Shown here: positions 21,606 to 30,680 of the stretch, one piece after another
Numbering within the stretch: position 1 is the stretch's first letter
How the letters are laid out: each line of letters opens with the position of its first letter
Assembly (NCBI GenBank): GCA_014904845.1
Contig: MU119671.1
Coordinates: 1 to 30,680, forward strand
Reading direction: 5' to 3'
DNA: 30,680 nucleotides
Origin: Acephala macrosclerotiorum
Taxonomy: Eukaryota; Ascomycota; Leotiomycetes; Helotiales; Mollisiaceae
Notes under the pieces: model-generated
The model's database searches: none
What the model saw: only the letters and a program-made list of their open reading frames with translations
Told to the model about the DNA's origin: nothing
Translations under genes and position numbers: made by a program

Positions 21606-21809
21606 TGTGAATACAATATTAGTTTAGTAGTCACGTGCGGTACTAGGCCAGATCGGGACTAGCGCCGCTTGCGCTAGAGTTGAGATTATATTCTTCAATT
21701 TTTGCGCGTTTACTAGATTTAAAACTTATAATCAATTAACGAATTATTTAATTTATTTATTTCGTTTTTAATTTATTATTAATAATAAGTATTTTTAGTA
21801 ATATCAACA
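21606..21809 (+). repeat. 3' LTR of the Copia element (204 bp)
   Basis: It begins TGTGAATACAATATT and ends ATATCAACA, a proper TG..CA pair. The hairpin stem CTAGCGC/GCGCTAG is unchanged from the 5' LTR. The two LTRs are still about 93% identical, with all substitutions being C/T or G/A. Confidence 0.92.
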
Positions 21810-21814
21810 AATTT
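21810..21814. repeat. 5-bp target duplication, right (AATTT)
   Basis: AATTT directly follows the terminal CA of the 3' LTR and matches 15539-15543 exactly. Confidence 0.75.
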
Positions 21815-22510
21815 GATTATAAATTTAATTTTTATAAATTTGTTTTTTTTTTTTTGAAAATAAAATTTTTTTTATATTAAAATAAATATATTATTTATTT
21901 ATATTTTTATAATATTAAAATCTTTTTTTATAATTATTATTAAAAAATATAAATTGTACATTAAAATAATTATAAATAAATTTTTTTTATAGTATTTATA
22001 ATACGTAATTTATTAATATATTTTTATTTTAATAATATTATATAAAAATTTTAAAATTATTATAATTATATTTAACGAATATAAATAATATATTTGAACG
22101 AATAAACGTACAAATATTAATCGTTAAAAATTCGTTATCGATTAAATATAAATTTGTATAATATTTTAAAATTATATTTTGATTTTTTTATTTGAAATTC
22201 GAATTAAAAATAATATTAATATAATAATTATTTGTTAATTAATTCTTTGAATAATTAATAATTATATAAAAATTATTTTTTTATTTATATTATTATATTT
22301 TTAAATTATTAATTTCAATTTTTTATAAAAAATATTAATAATTTTATTTTTAATTTTATTTATTAATTTTAAATTAAAAATATAAATATTAATATATTTA
22401 ATAAAATTGTATTTTATAAATTTGAAATTTTTTTTTACAATTAAATTATTGATTTTTTTTTTAAAATATTTCGAATAATAATTTTAAAATTATTATTATA
22501 TTTTTTTTTT
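21815..22510 (+). repeat. Dispersed repeat, copy B, right part
   Basis: Similarity to copy A is clearest from 21990: TATAATACGTAATTTATTAA, then TTTAACGAATATAAATAA, then a TATAAAAAATATTAATAATT block near 22323 matching about 1325. Together with 15085-15543 it forms one older repeat split by the Copia insertion. Confidence 0.65.
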
Positions 22511-23070
22511 TAATTATAATAATAATTTTATATTTATTTATTTTTTGTTTATTATAAAAATTATAAAAATTTCGATTTTTTTAATAATAATTATAAATTA
22601 ATTATTAAAATTTTTTAGTTTTTTATTGTTTTTTATAAAATAATAATATTTTTTTTTTTTATTTATTATAAAAATTTTTTTTATTATACGATTTTTTCGA
22701 TTATTTTTAATTACGTTTTTAAAATAAATCTTAAAAAAAATTCTAATAATATTATTTATTTATTTTATTTAATAAAATAAATATCGAATTATTTTATTCG
22801 TTTATTTTTAAAAATTTTAAAACATTTAAAATTTTTAATTTTATATAATATAATTTAATAATTATTAAATAAAAATTAATAAACTTATAAAATATATTGA
22901 TTTTATATATTTAATTATTAATTATTAATAATTTATATAATTTTTTTAATCGTTTTTTTTCGTATTAAATATATATATTTAAAAATAATAATAATTTTAA
23001 ATTAAATTAAATATTTGAATTATTTTTTATTATAAATATATTCGTAATTTGTTTTTTATCGTATAAATAT
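22511..23070. repeat. AT-rich block, no gene
   Basis: Old hypermutated sequence between the copy B repeat and the GC-richer inverted-repeat element. No ORF or internal repeat worth naming was seen. Confidence 0.7.
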
Positions 23071-23071
23071 C

Positions 23072-23823
23072 TATCGAGAAAAATATTTTTTGCTAGTCGT
23101 TTTACCGAAAAGCACGTGCACTACTAGTGCCATTGGCTCGCTAATTAGTTGCCAGCGCTACCGATTATTTTGCTTTAGTACTAATAGCGTTAATCGAGTG
23201 CCAATAGTATCAAAGTACTACTAATAATATCAGTTTAAAATTAAATACTTAGATATTTGAAACTTATAATCTATAATATTAATTGAATCTATTATAAAAG
23301 TTTCAAATAAATTTATCGAGCGCGTATTGAAATATTAAACTATAAAATTAGAAACTGTGAGAGTTTTAGTGTTTTTCGCTAAGATTTATATGTAAACTAG
23401 CGATCGCGTTTTATTCGACTAATTATTGAAAATATCGAAAGAATAAATAAGAATGAGAATTAAAAATATTAACGCTATTTAAAATCTGATCATAGAATCG
23501 ATCGATTCAAGCAAAGTTTACGCGCGTAGAAGTACTGATCTAGTATTCGAGTAGTTGCGTTGCTCGATATTGAGAGCTTAGATTGAGACACTTAGAGGCT
23601 GAGCGGCTCAATTGATTAAGTATAGCTATATAAAGGCTGCGCGCAGTCGTTTGCAGCCGCCCGAAAGCCGAGAATTTTAGTGTTTTTATTGGCCGAACTT
23701 ACTTGCCAATCGACTGCTGATTGAGCGCCAAAGTTTTGGACATGCAATTACTGTGTAGCGCGCGCTATTGGCAAGCCGCTGGTACCATTGGCAATTAATT
23801 AGCATATAAAAATTTTTCTTGAT
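23072..23823. mobile_element. GC-richer inverted-repeat element, about 750 bp, non-coding
   Basis: The ends pair as inverted repeats: left ATCGAGAAAAAT (23073 on) with right ATCAAGAAAAAT (reverse complement of about 23811-23822), and left GCTAATTAGTTGCCA (23140-23154) with right GCTAATTAATTGCCA (reverse complement of 23789-23803). The left arm carries an extra segment of about 45 bases containing AGCACGTGC. Inside are several GCCAAT/ATTGGC words, a TATA-like GCTATATAAAGGCTG (about 23625), and two direct copies of GAGAGTTTTAGTGTTTTT (about 23361; GAGAATTTTAGTGTTTTT at about 23670). Candidate flanking TCGTAT occurs on both sides (23059-23064 and 23825-23830). No ORF is present. A miniature inverted-repeat transposon is the best guess; the superfamily is unknown. 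Confidence 0.55.
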
Positions 23824-26034
23824 GTCGTATTTTTTTAATAATTACACGAATTATTTTCAATCTTTTAATAATAAATAATAATAATACGTTTTCGTTAATT
23901 ATTTTAAAATAAATTTTAAAAACTAATAAAATAAATATAATTTTATTTAATTTTATTAAATTATTAATAATTTTAATTATTATTTGTAAAATTATTTTTT
24001 TATTAATTTATTTATCGTTTAATTTATCGCGTATAATTTCGTATATTTCACGTAATAAAATATAGTATTTTTTTATTTTTTTTATATTATTATAAATTTT
24101 AATAAATATTTTTTTAATTTTAATTATTATCGATTTTATATTTTATTTAAATTTAATCAATAAAAAGTTTTTTTTTGTATTATAAATAATATAATTCGAT
24201 AATTTTTAGTACGTATTAATTCAATATAAACGAAAAATATTTTATATTATTTTTATTAATATATTTTTAAAAAATTTCATAATTTGAAATAATATTAATA
24301 AATCGATTATTTGTAAAATTAATTTATTATTTATATATAATATATTAACAATTATTAAATAATTATTTATATATTTAATAATAATAATAATATTTAATAA
24401 AATAATTTTATATTAAATTTTATTTTAATTAATTTAATAATATTTATAAATATTTTTATTTTTATACAATTAATACGATTTTATTTTTTTAAATTAAAAC
24501 GTTTTCAAAATTATTAAATTTTATATTTATTATATTTATATTTTGAATATAATATAAAAATAATATATTTATTAAAACGATATAAAATATAATAATATTA
24601 ACAAAAGTATTTATTTAAATAATTTTTTGTAATAATAATATTTTTTTTTCGAATTAAATTTTGTGTATTTTAATCGTAAATATATTGAATTAAATATTAT
24701 TATTAATTTTTTATAATACTAAAAATTGCAATTATTTAATAATAAATACGTTTATTATTTTATTATTTAATATAATTTTTTGAAAAACTTTTAAAAAATA
24801 TTGATTTTCGAATATAAATATTATATAATTATTAAATAAATATAATAAATTAAAAATATTTTCTTTGATAATAATATAACGAATAAATTGATTATTTAAA
24901 ATAATTATTATTTAAATATTATTAATTATTTTAATTATAATAATATAATTTTTATTTTATTTTTTTATTTTTATATTTATTAATAATTATTTTACTTTTT
25001 TTAATTTATTGTTTTTTATTAAATTTTTTATTTTTTTAGTTTTAATAAAAATTTTTTAATAATATATTAATATAATTTTATAATTTATCATATATTGAAT
25101 TTATTATTGAGATTTCAAATATATTTATTATCGTTTATTTACTATATATCTCGTTAATTAATAATTCGATTTATTGTAAATATAATATTTTAAAAACAAA
25201 TATTTACGATTTTTATTTTGAAAATTTTTATTGTAATTTTTTTTATTTCTTTCGCTCGATTTTAAAAATCGATTACATTTTAAAATTCGTTTATTATTAC
25301 GTTTACATTTTTTATAAATTCAATTTATTTAATATTATTTATAATTATTGTTTTTTTCGTAAATTTCGTAATTTTCATAGATTTTAATATTATATTATTA
25401 TATTTTATATGTATTTATTTCGATTTTAATTAATATTCGTAAATTAATATATACGTTTTCGTACGTATTTATTAATTTATAAAACGCGAATTTGTATTTT
25501 TCGATAATTTTATAAATATTAATAATTCGATCTCGTAAATTGTAATTTATTATAATAATTTATAATAACGTTGTATTTTATTATATCGATATATAAAATT
25601 ATCGATTTTTTTTAATTTTAAAATATTTTTTTATTATAATTATTATCGTCTCGAAATCGTATTTTTATTCAATAATTTTATTATAATAATATTTATTTAT
25701 ACGACCGATTAAATTAATAAAAAATGTTTTATAATATTAATTTTTTAAAAGTTTAATTTTAATATAATAATTATAAAAAATTTTCAATTTATTATTAAAA
25801 ATATTATATATTTTTTTATTATATTTTTTATTATTAATATAAATTTTTATTAAATTTATTAATAATTTAATTAATATATTTTATTATAATTATAATTAAA
25901 AATCGTTATATTAAAAATTAATATTTAATCGAATATTTTAATTCGAAATTATATTAATACGATTTTATATATTGTTTTATTAATTTTTTAATTATTAAAA
26001 TAATTAATTTTAAAATTATACGTTCGATAATTGT

Positions 26035-26130
26035 ATACTTTAAAATTGTTTAATTTGAAATTGTATATTTATAAACTTTATATTTGAAATTAAAATATTT
26101 TAAAATCGAATATTTTGAAATTAAAATTTT
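26035..26130 (+). repeat. Degenerate short tandem repeat
   Basis: Units of about 17-20 bases recur with changes: ACTTTAAAATTGT, TTTGAAATTGTATATTT, TTTGAAATTAAAATATTTT, TTTGAAATTAAAATTTT. The TTGAAATT core is repeated four to five times. It may be the remains of a minisatellite. Confidence 0.45.
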
Positions 26131-27194
26131 AGTATTTATAAAAACAAATTGTATTAAAATATATTTATTTTACGATTTTATTTGTTTTTTAAATATTTTA
26201 AATAATATTGAAAAATTAATTAATTTTTATTTAATTATTTATAGATTTTTTTTTTAAATTTATTTATAATATTTTTTTATAAGAATATTTTTTTCAAATT
26301 TTTTAATTATAAATATTTTTTTTTTTAAAAATATATATTTTATATATAAATAGAAAATTTTTGAGATTTCGTTAAATATTATTATTTATTAATTAAAATA
26401 TTTTACTTGTATATTTATTAAAAAAAAATTAAAAATATTTTTATAAGTAATTATTAATATATTTTATTTATTTATAATATTTTTTTTTTCAATATATTTA
26501 TTCGATTCGTTTTATATAATATTATTTTTTTTTTAAAAATTTTTTTTTTATAAATTTATTTTATTGTATAATTTTAAACGTTTTAATAAAAATAAATATC
26601 GAGAAATAAATAATAAAACGCATATCGAAATAAATAATAAAATAAAAAAAAAAAATATAAAAACGAATAATCGTTTTTAATAAATAAATATTTCGATTAA
26701 TTAATTCGATAATTTTTATAATAAATATTTTCGAGAGTAATTTATAAATATTTCGAATAATCGTAAAATAATATTAATATATTATCGATCGATTGATTCG
26801 AAATTGTAAAATATAAATATAATCGAAATAAAAAATAAAAATATTATTTAAAACAATATTTAATCAAATAATAAATATAATAATTTAATTAATTATTTAA
26901 TTAAATTTTTTATAAATAATATTATTTTATATAATAAATACGAATTTAAATAAATAATTAAAATTCAAATTTTTTTAAAATTAATATATTTAAATTTTTC
27001 GAATATCGAAAAAATATTAAAATCTCGTTTTTATAAAAAACAATAAAAATTTTCGTAATTCGATAATATTTAAAAATATTAATTCAAAATTTTTAATATT
27101 TTTTAATAATTAATTTAATATTATTTTTAATTAAAAATATTTAATTTTATTTAATTAATTTTTATTAATTCGTAATTAAAAACAATTATTAATT

Positions 27195-27375
27195 AATATT
27201 AATATTGTATTATTAATAAACAATTTAAACGTACGTAAATTTTTTTTTAAATTTTAATATACGTATTAATTGTATTAATTGATTTTTTTAAAAAATAAAT
27301 TTCAAATTCAAAAAATATACTAAAAAAAATAAAATTAAAATAATATTAATTTTGTACAATTTAATATTATATTAG
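27195..27375 (+). repeat. Dispersed repeat segment, shared with 14265-14445
   Basis: Same landmarks and order as the 14-kb copy. This copy carries an extra stretch of about 15 bases near 27298-27315. The two copies differ mainly by transitions in the parts compared by eye. Confidence 0.7.
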
Positions 27376-30300
27376 TAATTTTTATTTTTATTTTAAAATA
27401 TATTAATATATTTATAATTTATATCGATTTTTAATAATTTAATAATTTTTAATAATTTTAATAATTTAAAATATTAATTTTATTAATTGTTTATATTTTT
27501 TTTTTTTAATTTTATTAATTATTTATTAAATTATTTTTTAATAATTAAAAATAATTTATTTTATTATTATTAATAAATATATTAATAAATTCATTTATTT
27601 TAAATAAATTAATAATTGTATTTTTTTATTATTTTTTTATATTTTTATTAATATATATTAAAATTTAATTTATTTAAAAAAAAAATTATAAAAACGTAAT
27701 ATTTGATTCGAAAAATTAATTAATAATTGTTTTTTTTAAATATATAAAATTATAAAAAGTTTAAAATAAAATTTAAATATTTAATAAATATATATTATTA
27801 TTTTTATTTAATTTTTTTTAAAAAAAATTATTTTTAAAAAATAAATAATTAAATAAATTTAATATTTTTTTTTATTATTATTTTTTTATATATTTATAAT
27901 ATTTTCGTTTTTATTTTTTAATATAATATTTAAATCGTAAATAAATTTTATTTAAAATTAAAATTAAATTAAATTTAAAATTTAATTTTTAATTTAAAAT
28001 AAATTATTTTTAATTTTTTTTATATTAATATATATATTATTTATATTTATATTAAATTTTTATTATTAAATTTATTTTTAATTATAATAAAAAATATATT
28101 ATTATTATTATTTTCGATTTAATAAATTATTATATAAATTTAATAATAAATTTTTATAATTTTATTATTAAAATTTATTTTTTTTAAAAAAAAATTAATA
28201 ATATTTATTTATAAAAAGTTTTTTAAAAAATTATTAATTTATTTTAATAATAAAAATTTTTATATTAATAAAAATAATTTTTAATTTTTATTATTTTAAT
28301 TTTTATTAATATATAAATTATTTTTAAATTTATTTTAAAATATTTAATAAATATTATAAATATAATTTCAATTTTAATTTTTTTTAAATTTTTTTTTAAT
28401 AAATTTAATATTTATTTTATTATATTAATTTTTTATTTTTTATTTTTTTATATATTTTTATTTAATTTTTATTATATATTTTTTTTTTATTTAATTAATT
28501 TATTAAAATATTTTATTTATTAATTAAATCGAATTAATTATTATTATACGAATTATATAATTATATTAATATTAATATTTTATTCTTTAAAATTTGATTT
28601 ATTTTTTTTAATTTTTTATAATTAATATTTAATATTATTATTTTTTTTTATTAAAATTTACAATTTAAAATTTTTTTTTTATTTTAAATAAATTTTATTT
28701 ATTATTTAAAAAAATTTTCATAATTATAAAAATTTAAATTTATATTTTTTATTTATTTATTTTTAATTTTATATTTTAATTATATATATTAATTTATATT
28801 TATTTAAAAAATTTATTTATATTAATCGTTTTATATTCGAATTTATTTTTTATTTAAATTTTAATAATAAATTTTTATATTAAAAATAAAAAAAATATAT
28901 TTATTTTATTAAAAAAAAATAAAAATAAAATATAAAATATAAAAAAATTAAAAAATTTAAAAAAAATTAAAAAAAATTTATTATATTTAATATTTATATA
29001 ATAATATTTTTATTATTTTAAAATTTCGAGTAATTGAAAATTATTTATTTAAATATTAAAACTTTTTTCAATTTAATTATTTTAGTATTAATATCGCGTT
29101 TATAATTGATTGTAATATAATTTTATTAATTTTATAAGAATTTCAATATTGTAATTCTATAGAAATATATTTAAAATTATTAATTTAAAAAATAATTTAA
29201 ATACGAAAACAATAAATTGTATATTTAATTAAAGTGCATTTTTTTGTAAAACAAATTTTTATTGTAATCGATAAAAATCAAGAAATTTAAATCGTAATAT
29301 AAAAATTAATTTGTAATTATATTATAATTGGATTTTAAAATCTCAAAATAATTTCAATTTAATTTTATTTATTTTAAAATCGTTGTAATTTAATATTTTA
29401 ATATATTAATTTTTTAGTATTTTTTATATATTTATTATTTTTTTTTATTTTATTTTATTTTTTTATTAATTTTTTTTTACGTTTTTTTAAATCGAAAAAT
29501 TTTAAAATTATCGTAATAAAATCGAAATTTATATATCGTATTTATATTATTTAAAAATATTTGATTTATTTATTAAATAATTATAATTATTTTAATTATC
29601 GTATTATATTAAAATTTTTTTTTGATTTATTTTTTGTGTTTTTAATATTGAATTTAAATTTTATTTTTAAAAAAAATATTTTCGTTTTTTTTTTTTATTA
29701 TTATTATTTTTGTATTTTTATTTATATTTATTTTTTTAACGTAAAATTATTATTAAAGTAATTTGATTTTTGTAGTTTAATAATTATATATATTATTTTT
29801 ATATTTTGATTATAAATTATAAATAGATCGATTATTTAATTAATTATAATTAGTAAATTTAAAAATATTTTTTACGTATTTAATATTTCGTATAATATTC
29901 AAATTTTGTATAATTTAATTATATTAAATCGATATTAAGTTTTTATAATTTGATTTCGTTTTGAAAATTGTATTTAAAATATTTAATTTGTTTTATAAAA
30001 ATTGAAATATTTGAATCAAATTCGAAAAACGAATTTTATATTATTAATTAACGAATAATTAAATTCGAAAATTTCGAGTTTTAATAAATCAAATTTATTA
30101 ATTTGTAAAAACGAATAATTTAATTAATAATTGTAAAATATTAATAATTATATAAATAATAATTATTAAAATAATAATTTATTATAGTTTTTTATTATAA
30201 TCGATTTTATAAAATAATTTTTTAATTTTTTTAAAATACGTATTAAATATTTTCACGCAAATTGATTTTTAAAGTATTTTATAGAGTTTTTTCATTATTT

Positions 30301-30680
30301 ACTAATTCAAATATATTAATATAATACGTAGATTAATTAATTAACGAATTGTAAAAAAATAATAATATTATTATAAAAATTAATTATTGTTTTTATTCGA
30401 TTGCAATTGTATAAAAAAACTATAAAAAAAAAATTTTTTTTTACGAGAATGTAATTATTATAAACGATAACAATAAAATTAATATATTATTATTTATTAT
30501 AATAAAAATATTTAATAGTAATTTTGTTTTAATTAGTATTTATATTGAATAATATTTTAAAAATCGCATTAATAAATATAAAATTAAAATTATTAAATTT
30601 TAATATAAATATTAATAAAACGTTTATTATTATTTTAAATATTATTAATATAAAATAATAAAATTATATAAAATATAATT

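Larger units (their letters stand above)
15544..21809 (+). mobile_element. Full-length Ty1/Copia LTR retrotransposon, RIP-inactivated (6266 bp)
   Basis: Two direct LTRs of about 205 bp bound a 5.85-kb interior, with AATTT target duplications outside. Despite many stops, plus-strand reading shows integrase (about 18500-19250), reverse transcriptase (about 19770-20460) and RNase H (about 20583-21180), in the Copia order with integrase before RT. The first 2.5 kb presumably held gag and protease, but I could not read them. Integrase and RNase H lie in one frame and RT in another, so small indels accompany the point mutations. Most stops are TAA or TAG in place of expected Gln, or TGA/TAG/TAA from Trp by G-to-A. 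The element cannot encode a working polyprotein. A polypurine-like AAAGAAAG lies just before the 3' LTR; the primer-binding site is not recognisable. Confidence 0.92.
23824..30680. repeat. Hypermutated AT-rich block to window end
   Basis: Nearly 7 kb without a supportable gene. It contains one segment shared with 14265-14445 and a degenerate tandem stretch near 26035-26130. Local differences in residual C and G (somewhat more around 25100-25700 and 29000-30450, less in 27500-28950) suggest several elements of different age, but no terminus could be recognised. Confidence 0.8.

Noticed and set aside
21603..21612. CCAGTGTGAA resembling the hAT-like terminus
   Set aside because: The element start here is the TG of the 3' LTR, confirmed by the paired LTR, the target duplication and alignment with 15544; CAGTG is a chance overlap.
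29561..29761. Plus-strand ORF rich in Phe, Tyr and Ile
   Set aside because: Composition is explained by AT richness, and there is no domain or conserved pattern.
23824..30680. Mitochondrial DNA or a mitochondrial insertion as the source of AT-rich sequence
   Set aside because: No mitochondrial rRNA, tRNA or respiratory-chain coding pattern is visible, whereas dispersed repeats, CpG-only residual C/G and embedded nuclear retrotransposons fit hypermutated nuclear repeats.
1..30680. CRISPR array or bacterial operon
   Set aside because: There are no regularly spaced identical repeats with unique spacers, and the gene structures have fungal introns.

Overview
The window looks like nuclear DNA of a filamentous ascomycete (Pezizomycotina) with a two-speed genome. 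Islands of ordinary base composition carrying fungal genes alternate abruptly with long, extremely AT-rich blocks of hypermutated, transposon-derived DNA. The evidence is short fungal introns (51 and 62 bp, GT..AG with CTGAC branch sites), proteins recognisable as Pezizomycotina families, a fungal Ty1/Copia retrotransposon, and C-to-T/G-to-A decay of the kind left by repeat-induced point mutation (RIP). I cannot name the species.

Layout. 1-2213 is old AT-rich repeat ending in a hAT-like terminus. 2214-2580 is a small normal-composition island with an unrecognised ORF remnant. 2581-3425 is an AT-rich block with inverted-repeat character. 3427-3711 is the C-terminal scrap of a probable heme-thiolate peroxidase. 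6092-4127 (minus strand) is a three-exon gene for a fungal N-terminal-domain (Helo-like) protein with a TPR-like region; it is complete except for one single-base frameshift. 6698-8140 (plus) is a decayed O-fucosyltransferase-like membrane protein gene, inactivated by three CpA-to-TpA nonsense changes and one frameshift. 8176-9058 is a hAT-like non-autonomous transposon with a degraded 8-bp target duplication. 9873-9385 (minus) is an unrecognised ORF with one internal stop. From about 10.15 kb to the end the DNA is AT-rich and gene-free, apart from a full-length RIP-damaged Ty1/Copia element (15544-21809; LTRs and a perfect AATTT target duplication) and a GC-richer inverted-repeat element (23072-23823).

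How it fits together. The AT-rich blocks are layered mobile-element graves. An older repeat seen at about 760-1510 recurs on both sides of the Copia element, so the Copia element appears to have jumped into a second copy of it. In the oldest blocks nearly every surviving C or G lies in a CpG dinucleotide, whereas the Copia body keeps more non-CpG cytosines and its LTRs differ from each other only by transitions and one 4-bp indel. The mutation process seems to remove CpA (and other non-CpG C) and to spare CpG. The stop codons in the neighbouring single-copy genes are what the same process would produce if it leaked out of the repeats.

No CRISPR array, tRNA, rRNA, bacterial operon or biosynthetic gene cluster was seen. 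The real gene content is small: one near-intact gene, one clear pseudogene, one probable gene fragment and one or two unrecognised ORFs.
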